Below, in pieces: positions 39,940-48,976 of a stretch of 64,000 nt of DNA. Origin of the DNA: Ruminococcaceae bacterium BL-4 (GTDB lineage: Bacteria; Bacillota; Clostridia; Oscillospirales; Acutalibacteraceae); NCBI GenBank assembly GCA_902809935.1, contig LR778134.1, forward strand, positions 2,232,001 to 2,296,000, in the 5' to 3' direction. Position numbers and translations under genes: made by a program. Numbering within the stretch: the stretch's first letter is position 1; each line of letters opens with the position of its first letter. The notes below the pieces were generated by a model that saw only the letters and a program-made list of their open reading frames with translations, ran no database searches and was not told the origin of the DNA.

Positions 39940-41094
39940 CTATTTTTGGCTGAGAGCTTCAAAATAAGCTCTGATTTTTTTTTCTTCCTCTTGCACACTT
40001 CCCTGTACTAATTCCGATTTTCCTCCCCCACGGCCATGAAGTGCTGCATTGAGCGCCTTTCCAACCATGCGGGAATCATCATCCGAAGAAAGCGCATACT
40101 GATATCTTCCGTTTTCCCCACTAAAGACAGCCGATAAACGGCTCTTTTTCTTTAGCTCCAAACAAAAGCTACGCAAGTCGTCCCCTTTTAATTTTTTTTC
40201 AAAAACACAAAAAACTCCATTTTCTGGAACCAGCGTTTTTGCTTTCATCTCCAAGAATTGATGCCGAAGTTCAGCATTTTCTTGACGAAGCTGTGTTTCA
40301 TTTTCCTTTAGGCGTTCGACGGCCTTTGCAATCTCTCCCGGCTTTGCAGAAAGGAGGGCACTAACCGCTGTTACGCTGTTTTGTTTTTCTTCATAATCCT
40401 GCATCGCCCGAATTCCGCAGAGCATACTGATCCGAATTCCGCCTTTATAATGCAAGAACCCAATCAGTTTAATCGCTCCGATCTCTCCGGTATGAGAAAC
40501 ATGTGTCCCGCAGCAAGCACAAACATCATACCCTGGAATTGTTACAATTCGCACTGCGCCTGTCAATTCCTTTTTGCTGCGATAATCAATCTTTTCCAAT
40601 TCTTCTGCACTTGGATAGGTAATTTCTACCTTTTTATTCTGATAGACTGCATCATTTGCCATTAACTCTACAATATGCAGCTGATCCTGCGTTAAAACGC
40701 CATCCAAATCCAGCGTAACACATTCGCTGCCCATATGAAATCCTACATTATTAAAGCCAAACAGCCGATGAATAATTCCCGATACGATATGTTCTCCTGT
40801 ATGCTCCTGCATCCTCGAAAGACGAAGCGGCCAATTAATTCCGCCCGTCACATAAGAACCCTCGTTTAAAGGACGGTCTGTCTCATGAAAGATAATTCCG
40901 TCTTTTTCTTTTGTATCCAACACATTGACCGTATTAAGGACTCCCTGATCCCCCGGTTGGCCTCCCCCTTCCGGATAAAAAGCAGTACGATCAAGCTCTA
41001 CCTGCCAGGTTTTTCCTTTTGGCTCACAGGAGAGAACCTTTCCCCGAAAGCGTCTGCAATACGGGTTCTCATAATAAATTGTCTCTGTCTTCAT
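39940..41094 (-). CDS. alanyl-tRNA editing protein AlaX with DHHA1 domain
   Basis: Free-standing editing enzyme that deacylates mischarged Ser- or Gly-tRNA(Ala). 384 aa: N-terminal F-Y-P-E-G-G-G-Q-P-G-D-Q-G; zinc site from H-T-G-E-H and a later C-G-T-H (four ligands of the AlaRS editing core); then a Glu/Leu/Gln coiled segment (about 255-290) and a C-terminal DHHA1 domain with G-R-G-G-G-K. ATG 41094 after AGAGGAA. Frames extending to 41268 have no site and cross a likely -10 TATAAT (about 41137-41142). Whether it prefers Ser or Gly is not visible. Confidence 0.9.
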   Translation of the reverse strand: MKTETIYYENPYCRRFRGKVLSCEPKGKTWQVELDRTAFYPEGGGQPGDQGVLNTVNVLDTKEKDGIIFHETDRPLNEGSYVTGGINWPLRLSRMQEHTGEHIVSGIIHRLFGFNNVGFHMGSECVTLDLDGVLTQDQLHIVELMANDAVYQNKKVEITYPSAEELEKIDYRSKKELTGAVRIVTIPGYDVCACCGTHVSHTGEIGAIKLIGFLHYKGGIRISMLCGIRAMQDYEEKQNSVTAVSALLSAKPGEIAKAVERLKENETQLRQENAELRHQFLEMKAKTLVPENGVFCVFEKKLKGDDLRSFCLELKKKSRLSAVFSGENGRYQYALSSDDDSRMVGKALNAALHGRGGGKSELVQGSVQEEEKKIRAYFEALSQK

Positions 41095-41236
41095 GATAAT
41101 TCCTCTTTCATTCTTTTGAACAGTTCTTTTTCCATTATAAGCAAAATAAGATTTAATAAATTCTCTTTTAGAATTATCAAATTTGGAAAAAGCTTTCCAG
41201 CATCTTGAACTTTTTATGAATCCTTTCAAAAAGGGA

Positions 41237-41265
41237 TTGTTTTTCATACGCATTGGCGTTACAAT
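41237..41265 (+). promoter_or_regulatory. sigma-A promoter of the small zinc-ribbon membrane protein
   Basis: TTGTTT (41237-41242), 17-nt spacer, TACAAT (41260-41265). It fixes the start of the following gene downstream of about 41272. Confidence 0.65.
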
Positions 41266-41299
41266 CAATTCAATAGCGACGAAGGGAATGTTCTTTCTG

Positions 41300-41689
41300 A
41301 TGAATTGGCTTCAAAAATTTATGTACGGGCGACACGGTACCGACCAATTAAACATTGCTTTACTGGTTCTTTACATGGTTCTTGCCCTCGTTGGTCAACT
41401 AACCGGCTTATGGTTCCTTTATTATCTCGGGTTTGCTGCTATCATTTGGTCTTTTTTCCGAATGTTTTCACGCAATCATGAAAAACGCTGGGTGGAAAAT
41501 CAGGCTTTTATGGGAATCTGGAGTCCTATCTCCAGCCGCATCTTAAGTCTTTTTAGACATCAAAAGGACAAAACACATCGGTATTTTCACTGTCCAAAAT
41601 GCAAAGCCACCCTTCGTGTTCCAAAAGGACGGGGAAAAATTGAAATCACCTGTCCGAAATGCCAAACTGTGTTTGTAAAGAAAACTTAA
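41300..41689 (+). CDS. small membrane protein with C-terminal zinc ribbon
   Basis: 129 aa. A short basic start (M-N-W-L-Q-K-F-M-Y-G-R), two hydrophobic helices (about residues 17-34 and 37-55), a basic cytoplasmic stretch, then a zinc ribbon with two C-P-K-C pairs (about residues 97-100 and 118-121) and a Lys-rich end. I know this layout from clostridial hypothetical proteins but not its function. I chose ATG 41300; ATG 41288 is possible, but GAAGGG sits too close to it. The promoter at 41237-41265 rules out a longer protein. Confidence 0.75.
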   Translation: MNWLQKFMYGRHGTDQLNIALLVLYMVLALVGQLTGLWFLYYLGFAAIIWSFFRMFSRNHEKRWVENQAFMGIWSPISSRILSLFRHQKDKTHRYFHCPKCKATLRVPKGRGKIEITCPKCQTVFVKKT

Positions 41690-41710
41690 TCAGCAAAAAT
41701 ATCTGATCTT

Positions 41711-41748
41711 AAAAAATCGGCATGATAAAGCATCATGCCGATTTTTAT
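41711..41748. terminator. terminator after the zinc-ribbon gene
   Basis: A 15-bp perfect stem (41712-41726 with 41732-41746), loop AAAGC, T run. May also stop the rqcP transcript from the other side, 85 nt away. Confidence 0.85.
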
Positions 41749-41833
41749 ATTGTAAATTTTAAGAAGTGTTTAAAAAATAAATATGGAACGAAAAAGTTCT
41801 CAATTTATTTTTCCTGTAATTGCTGAAAATAAA

Positions 41834-42088
41834 TTAAGGCTGAGAATCCTCCAGGATTTGGTACATGGTTCCCGCATAATCTTTTGTCGCATATTCCTGA
41901 ACCGACAGCACTTTTGCCCGAATCATTTTTGAGCCGAGCGTAATCTCCAAAAGATCTCCCTCTTTGACGTCATAAGAAGCTCGTGCAGGCTTTTGATTGA
42001 CCAAAACTTTTCCGGCATCGCAAGCTTCATTTGCAACGGTACGCCGTTTAATCAGTCTGGAAACTTTCAGATACTTGTCAAGACGCAT
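41834..42088 (-). CDS. rqcP: S4-domain RNA-binding protein RqcP (YabO)
   Basis: 84-aa single S4 domain: M-R-L-D-K-Y-L-K-V-S-R-L-I-K-R-R-T start, A-G-K-V-L-V-N core. RqcP works with RqcH in Ala-tailing on stalled 50S subunits (ribosome quality control). The assignment rests on length and position: in Bacillus yabO follows the spoVB-like yabM and mazG-like yabN, the same set as here with hup inserted. Start ATG 42088 after GAAGGAGA. The Hsp15/HslR heat-shock family is the alternative. Confidence 0.85.
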   Translation of the reverse strand: MRLDKYLKVSRLIKRRTVANEACDAGKVLVNQKPARASYDVKEGDLLEITLGSKMIRAKVLSVQEYATKDYAGTMYQILEDSQP

Positions 42089-42105
42089 TTTGTCGTCTCC
42101 TTCTT

Positions 42106-42154
42106 TCAAAAATAAAAGGCAGTAATATGATTTCAAAAAATCACATCACTGCCG
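42106..42154 (-). terminator. hairpin terminator between hup and rqcP
   Basis: GGCAGT/ACTGCC outer arms and TGATTT/AAATCA inner arms with small internal mismatches; CTTTTATTTTTG follows on the reverse strand, immediately before the rqcP ribosome site. hup mRNA probably ends mainly here, with rqcP read through. Confidence 0.65.
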
Positions 42155-42168
42155 CATTCATCTTTTGC

Positions 42169-42444
42169 TTACTTAGAAACTGCGTCCTTAAACGCTTTGC
42201 CAGCTTTAAATGCCGGAATCTTGGAAGCGGGGATCTCGATCTCTTTATTGGTACGGGGATCGCGGCCTTTACGAGCACTGCGATGACGGCACTCAAAAGT
42301 ACCAAAACCTACCAGCTGAACCTTATCTTCTTTTGCAACAGTTTCTACGACAGTATCAATGACAGCAGCGATTGCACTGTCCGCGTCCTTTTTAGAAAGA
42401 TTAGCCTTTTCTGCTACGGCAGCGATCAGTTCCGTTTTGTTCAT
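42169..42444 (-). CDS. hup: HU family DNA-binding protein
   Basis: 91-aa histone-like protein that bends and compacts DNA as a dimer. M-N-K-T-E-L-I start, helices, then the beta-arm region with [15 protein letters not shown] and [15 protein letters not shown] 42444 after TAGGAGGT. Lies between mazG and rqcP, a common clostridial position. Confidence 0.97.
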   Translation of the reverse strand: MNKTELIAAVAEKANLSKKDADSAIAAVIDTVVETVAKEDKVQLVGFGTFECRHRSARKGRDPRTNKEIEIPASKIPAFKAGKAFKDAVSK

Positions 42445-42516
42445 AATCTTTTTACCTCCTAAAATTTCTAGCAATTTCCTTTCATATTCATCGGCAAATG
42501 CCGAGAACAACCATTT

Positions 42517-43188
42517 TTATTTTCCGGAAGATTTTTCCCATGACTCATATCTCGAAAGATACGCTTCTGTCTCTTTTGAGAGCATTTCTTCCGGCTCTAC
42601 ACCGGCCTTTTTGACAGCCCGAACGGCTTCAAACAAATATGCTCCCGCTCTTTCCGGCGAAATTGTTTTTTCATTTTCTTCTGCTTTGATCTCTTCTGGA
42701 AAACCAAGTTTCTGAGCTTTCTTTTGTACTTTTGCCGCACGCATCAGTGCAGGCAATGCCGGTGAAACTGCTTTTAATACCTCAGAACCAGAATCCCGAT
42801 GTTTGGTGTGATTCTTAATCACATCCCAATTTTTAAGCACTTCCTTGGAAGAATTCACTTTTACCGTAGAAAAGACATGCGGATGACGTTCAATCATCTT
42901 ATGTGCCAATTCATCTACCACATCAGCAAAAGTAAAATTTCCTTTTTCACTTTCAATCTGACAGTGAAAAAGCACTTGCAGCAAAACATCGCCTAGCTCC
43001 TCACGCATAAGGTCGATATTATCTGTATCAATAGCTTCAATCGCTTCATAAGTTTCTTCGATAAAATTATTGCGAATGGAATGATGATCTTGCTCCCGAT
43101 CCCATGGGCAGCCATTCGGTGCCCGCAGGATTCTCATGATCTCCAGCATATCCTGAAAATCATAATGTTCTTTGATCGAAAAAGCCAT
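42517..43188 (-). CDS. mazG: nucleoside triphosphate pyrophosphohydrolase MazG
   Basis: Hydrolyses (d)NTPs to monophosphates, thought to clean aberrant nucleotides. 223 aa with the MazG pattern: L-R-A-P-N-G-C-P-W-D-R-E-Q, then E-E-T-Y-E-A-I-E, E-E-L-G-D-V-L-L-Q-V metal helix, and K-x-x-K-R/W near the C-terminal half. A single catalytic MazG domain is clear and the second is degenerate, as in many Firmicutes. Unlike Bacillus YabN it has no methylase domain in front. ATG 43188, with AGGGGGAAG upstream. Confidence 0.93.
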   Translation of the reverse strand: MAFSIKEHYDFQDMLEIMRILRAPNGCPWDREQDHHSIRNNFIEETYEAIEAIDTDNIDLMREELGDVLLQVLFHCQIESEKGNFTFADVVDELAHKMIERHPHVFSTVKVNSSKEVLKNWDVIKNHTKHRDSGSEVLKAVSPALPALMRAAKVQKKAQKLGFPEEIKAEENEKTISPERAGAYLFEAVRAVKKAGVEPEEMLSKETEAYLSRYESWEKSSGK

Positions 43189-43255
43189 CAGAAGATTCTT
43201 CCCCCTTTGACTCAAAAACTGGGTATTTTTATTTTACCGTATCTTTACAGTTTTT

Positions 43256-44980
43256 TCAAGTACAATCCTTCTTTTTTTCCCGAAATCTGCGTTTCTTTGC
43301 AACCTCATGTGGAATCGCATGTAGGACTGCACAAATCAGCAGATATATGACCACCGCAGCCAAAATAGCGGTTAAAACAGCAACCGCTATGTGAAAATAT
43401 CCACTGAGTATCTTTTCAGTCGTTAGGGCAACCGCTACACAGCATGTTCCGCCTAATATTGGTTTCCAAAGCAATGAAAACATTTGCATCTGAACCCCTG
43501 TAACTTTGCGCAGAAAATGAAGTCCAAGTACCAAAATAACAAAATAACTCAAAAGTGTGCTGAATGCTGCTCCCAGCACATTCCACTGCGGCATAGGCAC
43601 CAGAATCCAGTTCATGATTACCTTGACAAGTAATCCAACCCCAAGAATTTTAACAGGAATATCCGCTCTTCCTACCGCCTGCAGCAAACTGTTAACTGAG
43701 GTACCAAGTGCAGAGAAAATTGCGGCAAAACCGAGATAAAACAAAATTTTGCCTGTGATTCCAGGAGCGTTTTGCGGTCCATAAAGGAATGCACAGATCG
43801 GCTTTGCCAGAAAAGACATTCCAAGTCCCGCCGGAATTGCCAAAAGTGCAGCAACGCTAAAAACCATCTTTAACGAATCTGTAATTTGTTTTTTGGAACC
43901 TGCTGCCCATGCGGCGGTAACATTCGGAAGTGCACTGATTCCAAGAGCCTGTGTAAGCGTTGGAATCAGCAAAAACAAAGTAGTCGCATTTGTAAAGCAC
44001 CCATAAAGGTAAGAGGGAACCTCTCCCAAGCGAATTACTTCCGTAGGCAGTTCTCCTGCATACTGAGTTAATAAAGAAGCAGCGTTTTTTCCCATTAAAA
44101 TCCGCAGCCCTGCATTGAGCCACGCTGCATCTGCCAGAGTAGAAAGATTGACCGCCAGCGATCCCAACGCTACAGGCAGTGCCATATGCCATAAATTTTT
44201 GAGAAGCAACTTCGGCTCCGATGCCTTTGGAGAAGCTGTGATCTGCTGCTGTGTAATCCCATCCCCAGTCTTTCGATAATGACACCAGAGATAAAAGAAG
44301 CTGACCACGCTGCCAATCGTGACGCCGAAAATTGCTCCGGCAGCTGCCATTGGGAGTGCTGCTAAACGTGCATATTCCTCTGTAGGTTGTGGGACACCCC
44401 AAACAGTCTTGCTCACTGCATACTCCTGAGCGGCAATCTGCACAGCCTTAATCGAAAAAGCAAGCCCAAAAATTAATCGGCAAAGTGCCTCTAAAATTTG
44501 AGAAACTGCTGTAGGGACCATATCTCTCAGTCCCTCATAAAATCCTCTGTAAACTGAGATCATACTGCAAAAAAAGATGCTCGGTGCCAATGCCCAAATT
44601 GCCGGCAGCAAACTTCTCGCCTGTCCGGCAGATGACAGCTGCGCATACGGTGGTGCCAAAAAGAGCATTAATGTAAAGCCAAAAAGCCCAACACATAGGA
44701 ATAGCTTGACCGAAATCTGATGAATGATACGAACATCACGAAATCTTCCTTTTGCGCAGCATTCACTCACAAGGTGAGAAATAGCAACTGGAAATCCTGC
44801 CGCCGATAAGCTGTAAATTGGAAAATACAAAGAATATGCGCTGCCAAAATAAGACATTCCAACCGGAGTTAAGATCCAACTTAGCGGAATCTTAAAAAAA
44901 GCCCCAAGAAGTTTTACTATCGCTACAGCGCCCATCAGGATCGCTGCTCCTTTTAAAAATCCCTGCCGACGTGTTTTCAT
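43256..44980 (-). CDS. polysaccharide/lipid II flippase-like protein, SpoVB/YabM family
   Basis: 574-aa MOP-superfamily transporter with about 14 hydrophobic helices in two halves. The N-terminus F-L-K-G-A-A-I-L-M-G-A and the P-L-S-W-I-L-T-P-V-G-M-S-Y-F-G loop are those of SpoVB/YtgP/YabM proteins, which move lipid-linked cell-wall precursors in growth or spore-cortex formation. The C-terminal tail is strongly basic (K-K-R-R-F-R-E-K-K-K). ATG 44980 after AGAGGA. Followed by mazG, hup and rqcP as in the Bacillus yabMNO order. Which lipid it moves cannot be read from sequence. Confidence 0.88.
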   Translation of the reverse strand: MKTRRQGFLKGAAILMGAVAIVKLLGAFFKIPLSWILTPVGMSYFGSAYSLYFPIYSLSAAGFPVAISHLVSECCAKGRFRDVRIIHQISVKLFLCVGLFGFTLMLFLAPPYAQLSSAGQARSLLPAIWALAPSIFFCSMISVYRGFYEGLRDMVPTAVSQILEALCRLIFGLAFSIKAVQIAAQEYAVSKTVWGVPQPTEEYARLAALPMAAAGAIFGVTIGSVVSFFYLWCHYRKTGDGITQQQITASPKASEPKLLLKNLWHMALPVALGSLAVNLSTLADAAWLNAGLRILMGKNAASLLTQYAGELPTEVIRLGEVPSYLYGCFTNATTLFLLIPTLTQALGISALPNVTAAWAAGSKKQITDSLKMVFSVAALLAIPAGLGMSFLAKPICAFLYGPQNAPGITGKILFYLGFAAIFSALGTSVNSLLQAVGRADIPVKILGVGLLVKVIMNWILVPMPQWNVLGAAFSTLLSYFVILVLGLHFLRKVTGVQMQMFSLLWKPILGGTCCVAVALTTEKILSGYFHIAVAVLTAILAAVVIYLLICAVLHAIPHEVAKKRRFREKKKDCT

Positions 44981-45059
44981 AATGCATCCTCTTTTCCCGT
45001 ATGTGCTTGTTTGATAAATACGGAAAAAGCGGACAGATTATGATGATTTCCCTAAAATG

Positions 45060-45098
45060 AAAAAAACGGATCAGAATTTTTCATTCCGACCCGTTTTT
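45060..45098 (-). terminator. terminator of the EFR1 gene
   Basis: Imperfect stem of about 13 nt per arm (45065-45077 with 45081-45094) and a T run on the reverse strand; directly behind the EFR1 stop. Confidence 0.75.
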
Positions 45099-45105
45099 CT
45101 TTCTT

Positions 45106-45939
45106 TTATTCCATTGATTCCGACAAAAAAGTAACCGGCTCTGCCCGACGTTCAAATCCCAGTTCCAACTCGCGCTGATGATAGAGATAGTTATGATCAT
45201 CATAATATTTAGCGTGCTGAGGACATTTTTTCACGCAGGCTCCGCATTTAATGCAGATTCCGATGAATTCTCGGACATTCTCTGCACTGATGGAACCCAT
45301 TGGACAAACTCTGGCACAAAGTCCGCAGTTAATGCAATCATCGCTTGTCTTTGGCTTCACTTTTAAAATATTAACCTTTTCTCCCTTGCGATCCCGCGGC
45401 ACATAATAAGGACGATACGGCTCCTCTCCTTCTACTTTAACCGGCTGGTGCTCCTGCGGCAAATGAGGAAGCAGCCTGCAAACTTCTTCTGCAAAATGAT
45501 CTGCTTTCCGGAGATCTTCCGCATCCGGACGCCCTGCCGCCAAAATCGTCGAAAAAGAATGTTCTCCAATAAAAGCAGCACCTGCAATTGTTAAAAAGCC
45601 ATCTTCTTCCAAAATATCACGCAGTTCAATCAAAGCATCATCGAAATTCCGATTCCCATAACACACAACCGGAACCGCTAACGCTCCGTTTCCTTTAATC
45701 GTATGTAAATATTTGACCAGAACATTCGGCACTCTTCCGGCATAAACAGGGACTCCAAAAACCACTAGATCTCCTTTGGAAAATTCCTTGACATTTTGTC
45801 TTGCTCCCGGCAAAGTAAAATCAAAGGTTTCCGATTTTCCTACCTTCAAAACTTCTGCCGCCCTCTGCGCAATCCGTTCTACAACTCTTTCTGTTGTACC
45901 GGTCGCACTAAAATAGGATGCCCACACTTTATAACTCAT
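45106..45939 (-). CDS. EFR1 family ferredoxin-flavodoxin fusion protein
   Basis: 277 aa. N-terminal flavodoxin-like FMN domain (phosphate loop S-A-T-G-T-T-E about residues 11-17; G-V-P-V-Y-A-G-R near 62) joined to two [4Fe-4S] ferredoxin motifs: C-I-N-C-G-L-C-A-R-V-C-P and C-I-K-C-G-A-C-V-K-K-C-P (about residues 203-247). This is the EFR1 architecture, a likely intracellular electron carrier; its redox partners are unknown. ATG 45939 after AAGGAAGGGG. Single-gene unit. Confidence 0.92.
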   Translation of the reverse strand: MSYKVWASYFSATGTTERVVERIAQRAAEVLKVGKSETFDFTLPGARQNVKEFSKGDLVVFGVPVYAGRVPNVLVKYLHTIKGNGALAVPVVCYGNRNFDDALIELRDILEEDGFLTIAGAAFIGEHSFSTILAAGRPDAEDLRKADHFAEEVCRLLPHLPQEHQPVKVEGEEPYRPYYVPRDRKGEKVNILKVKPKTSDDCINCGLCARVCPMGSISAENVREFIGICIKCGACVKKCPQHAKYYDDHNYLYHQRELELGFERRAEPVTFLSESME

Positions 45940-45987
45940 CTTTATTAAAGCCCCTTCCTTTTTAACCTATGATTCTCATAAAGAAAC

Positions 45988-46016
45988 ACCCCCAGCTAAT
46001 CATCATTGCTGAGGGC
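45988..46016 (-). terminator. probable terminator after the zinc-ribbon coiled-coil gene
   Basis: CCCTCAGC/GCTGGGGG stem with one mismatch and a loop of about 11 nt; the T tract (GTTTCTTTAT) is interrupted. Confidence 0.45.
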
Positions 46017-46032
46017 GCTTTGTTTTTAAAAA

Positions 46033-46428
46033 TTACTCTTCTTTCGGGCCTTCCTGCTGCTCTTCCTCTTCATGAAGTTTATTCCCGCATTTGCTGCAGT
46101 AAGCGGCATCTGAAATATTCTCAGCGCCACACTTCTTGCAGATGATTTTGCTGCTACTTGCAGAAAGCTGATTGTTAATTGCATCGAGCTGCTCATACAG
46201 TTCATCGATTGTTTTGACACTTTCGTCCAACAATTCATCAGAGAGATTATCTGTCTTTTTTGCATCGTATACAACGCGTCCGAGTGCTTCAAACTGCTTA
46301 CTAATCTCATTATTCACATCAGCTGCATTAATTCGAAGTTTTGATACATCAATGAATTTTTCTGCTTTTTTCCCAACTACATCAGCGGCAGATTTTGCAT
46401 TGATTACAACGTCCTCAAAAAGTCCCAT
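46033..46428 (-). CDS. small coiled-coil protein with C-terminal zinc ribbon
   Basis: 131 aa. A helical, charged N-terminal part (about residues 1-90, heptad-like I/L spacing, start M-G-L-F-E-D-V) leads to a zinc ribbon C-K-K-C-G-A-E-N-x6-Y-C-S-K-C-G and a Glu-rich tail. No signal peptide. Clostridial proteins of this layout are common and uncharacterised. ATG 46428 after AAAGGAG. Behind a near-consensus promoter, alone in its unit, so probably well expressed. Confidence 0.75.
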   Translation of the reverse strand: MGLFEDVVINAKSAADVVGKKAEKFIDVSKLRINAADVNNEISKQFEALGRVVYDAKKTDNLSDELLDESVKTIDELYEQLDAINNQLSASSSKIICKKCGAENISDAAYCSKCGNKLHEEEEQQEGPKEE

Positions 46429-46493
46429 AAAAACACGCTCCTTTGTTTCTATTTTGATAAAAATTTTCTATATATTTCCCATATAATGGGTTG

Positions 46494-46522
46494 ATTATAA
46501 CAAATTAAATCGATAAAAGCAA
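46494..46522 (-). promoter_or_regulatory. sigma-A promoter of the coiled-coil zinc-ribbon gene
   Basis: Reverse strand: TTGCTT (46522-46517), 17-nt spacer, perfect TATAAT (46499-46494). Confidence 0.75.
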
Positions 46523-46544
46523 TGACCTAATCGTAAACAATTCG

Positions 46545-47498
46545 TTAATCATAAAACCCACCCCCAAGAAATTCTCTTAAAAGAGAATTTTTGGGAACCA
46601 ACTCCGGCGAAATGGGTCGAAATAGTTTCAACACAAAAAACAACTGATGCGCAATCTCATATTCTTTTTCTTCTGATTCTTCCACATCCCTCAGAAGTCT
46701 CATCGCATGCGTTCGAAAGACGCAAGGTTCATAAGCATGAAGAGAATTAATTGTATAATCCGCTTGTGAACGAAACGGCTTAATATACCGATATTCTCCA
46801 TTCATTACAGAAGGCCACATCGCAATCGTTTGGGCTGGGTTTGTGCTGCGAAATGCATAATCACGTACGATTCTGCGAATCATCCGTACTTCATTTGGTC
46901 CTAAAAGCTGCTCTTTTTTATACTCAATGCCCTGCTTCACGCTGATATAAATTTTGATAAGTCCCTCTTTTGGAATGCCGTCCGAAAAAATCGGATTTAA
47001 TGCATGAATGCCTTCTACAATCGCGATTCCGCCTGGTTTCAATGCAATATGTTGCAATTCTTTAAAAGGACAGTGATGATGAAAATCGAACTGCGGCTTA
47101 TCACATGCACTATGTTGCATCAGTTCTCTTAACGAACGCTGAACATCATCAATCCGCAGCGCATAAATCGATTCAAAATTCGGCGTTCCGTCTGCGTTTT
47201 TCGGTGCCTCCTGTGGTACTTTATAAAAATCATCCAATGAAATAACCTGAGAGTCATTTCCTAATTCAGCCAGGCACTGTCCCAGCATATGAGCTGTTGT
47301 CGTCTTTCCACTGCTGCTGGGACCTGCCAAAAGCACTATTTTTGTCTTTCTTTTTAAAAGATCGACGGCAATATTCGAAAGTTCTTGATGAAACGATTTT
47401 TCACTTAAATCGATCAGGTGTTGGGGATTTCGAATTGCACAGTCATTGATTGCCTCTACCTGATTTAGATGCCTTACATAATTTTTCTGCTCTTTCAT
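46545..47498 (-). CDS. uridine kinase-like nucleoside kinase (short form)
   Basis: 317-aa P-loop kinase of the uridine kinase/phosphoribulokinase family: Walker A A-G-P-S-S-S-G-K-T-T (residues 58-67), S-L-D-D-F-Y substrate motif, H-H-H-C-P, and the I-V-E-G-I-H-A-L Walker-B-like strand. The related clostridial nucleoside kinases usually carry an N-terminal TGS/ThrRS-like half; that half is absent here. Start overlaps the hemZ stop (ATGA), so it closes the recJ-relA-MBL-hemZ operon. The nucleoside substrate is not known. Confidence 0.87.
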   Translation of the reverse strand: MKEQKNYVRHLNQVEAINDCAIRNPQHLIDLSEKSFHQELSNIAVDLLKRKTKIVLLAGPSSSGKTTTAHMLGQCLAELGNDSQVISLDDFYKVPQEAPKNADGTPNFESIYALRIDDVQRSLRELMQHSACDKPQFDFHHHCPFKELQHIALKPGGIAIVEGIHALNPIFSDGIPKEGLIKIYISVKQGIEYKKEQLLGPNEVRMIRRIVRDYAFRSTNPAQTIAMWPSVMNGEYRYIKPFRSQADYTINSLHAYEPCVFRTHAMRLLRDVEESEEKEYEIAHQLFFVLKLFRPISPELVPKNSLLREFLGGGFYD

Positions 47499-48976
47499 GA
47501 CAGTTCGCTCACCTGCTTTTTTCTCTCAAGAATTTCTTCATGACGAGAAATATATTCAAAAGGATACTTAAAATTAAAAATTCTGCGGATACGTTGACCG
47601 GATTTCTGCGGTACACAAAGTTTTGTAACCGCCCCCGCTCCACAGCCTAAAATATGCTGGCTTTCATCCATAATAAACACATTATAAGGACTTTCAAACC
47701 CTGGCTTTGCAAATCCGACATTTTCCAAATTGCCAACCATCCTGCTTTGCCGATAAAGATAATATGGGGTATACCCATTTTCCGGAAGAATCCGATCCGC
47801 ATAATCCAACATAACACAAGCCGCTGCTGCGTCTTCCTGAATTTTTCCTTCTTGATAAAGACGAGAGGAACGCTTTAACGCGAGGTCGTGCACTGTTATG
47901 CTTTCCGGTGCCCATTCTAAAAGCGTATTCAGCGTATCATAAAAGCTTTCAACAGATTCTCCCGGAAGTCCTACAATCAAATCCATATTGATATTTTCAA
48001 ATCCTGCTTTTCTTGCCATCAGGAAGGCTTCCCTCGTTTGTTTTGCCGTATGGCGTCTTCCGATCACCTCGAGGACTCGGTCATTGAGTGTTTGTGGATT
48101 AATGCTGATTCTATCTGTACCCCATTTTTTCAGCACTGCAAGTTTTTCTGATGTAATCGTATCAGGTCTTCCCGCTTCCACCGTATATTCCCGGCAAAGT
48201 GAAAAATCAAAAGAACGCTTTACACAACTAAGTACCTGGTCTAGTTGCTGTGCCGTCAGAGTAGTAGGAGTTCCACCACCCATATAAACAGAAACAAGAT
48301 GTAAGTTTAACTTTTCCGCCTGCTTCGCCGCAGCCTCTATTTCTTTACAGAGCAGCTCTACATACTGCGGAATTAATTTCATTGTTTTTTCCACACTGGA
48401 AGAAACAAACGAACAATAGGCACACCGGGTTGGACAAAACGGCACCGAAAGATACAAACTAAAATCCTGCGGTGAATTCTGAGCCAGAATTTTTTCTTCT
48501 CGATGCATCGTCTTTGATGCAAGCAAAATTTTTTCAGGACTGACCAAATAGGCCTCTCGAAAATATTGTGAAGCCTCTTTTTCCCCATAGGCTTCTGTTA
48601 ATCGACGAAATAACTTGACCGGCCGAACGCCCGTTAAGAGCCCCCAACGCGGCGTAAATTCACAGGCTTCCTTTAAAAGTCCAAAAAGAAGGACCGCTAA
48701 CTGCCGCTCCTTTTCATCCCCAAACAAGGCTGGATATTTCGCACGAAAAAAGTCTTCTGCTGTTTCTTTTTTTGCTCCAATTTGAAGACTGGCCGTTAAT
48801 CTAATTTTTCCATTTTCAGCATGAATTCCAGTATAAGCAGTAATCGGATCATCTTTTGACTGTTCTTCCAAGCCATTCCCCTTTTCGATTACATGAATTG
48901 GCTGAAGGGGATAAAACAGTTGGCAAAGTGCCTCCATCTCATAATGGAAGTCATGCCCGTCAAGAATCAGATTCAT
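47495..48976 (-). CDS. hemZ: coproporphyrinogen III dehydrogenase-like radical SAM protein HemZ
   Basis: 493-aa radical-SAM enzyme. The [4Fe-4S] motif is C-P-T-R-C-A-Y-C with C181, C185 and C188; the SAM-binding G-G-G-T-P-T follows, then the HemN-type E-A-G-R-P-D-T and N-M-D-L-I-V-G-L-P-G-E. The ~170-residue N-terminal extension separates HemZ from HemN. It is annotated as oxygen-independent coproporphyrinogen dehydrogenase, but no haem genes lie nearby and its true substrate in clostridia is uncertain. ATGA overlaps on both sides. Confidence 0.92.
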   Translation of the reverse strand: MNLILDGHDFHYEMEALCQLFYPLQPIHVIEKGNGLEEQSKDDPITAYTGIHAENGKIRLTASLQIGAKKETAEDFFRAKYPALFGDEKERQLAVLLFGLLKEACEFTPRWGLLTGVRPVKLFRRLTEAYGEKEASQYFREAYLVSPEKILLASKTMHREEKILAQNSPQDFSLYLSVPFCPTRCAYCSFVSSSVEKTMKLIPQYVELLCKEIEAAAKQAEKLNLHLVSVYMGGGTPTTLTAQQLDQVLSCVKRSFDFSLCREYTVEAGRPDTITSEKLAVLKKWGTDRISINPQTLNDRVLEVIGRRHTAKQTREAFLMARKAGFENINMDLIVGLPGESVESFYDTLNTLLEWAPESITVHDLALKRSSRLYQEGKIQEDAAAACVMLDYADRILPENGYTPYYLYRQSRMVGNLENVGFAKPGFESPYNVFIMDESQHILGCGAGAVTKLCVPQKSGQRIRRIFNFKYPFEYISRHEEILERKKQVSELS

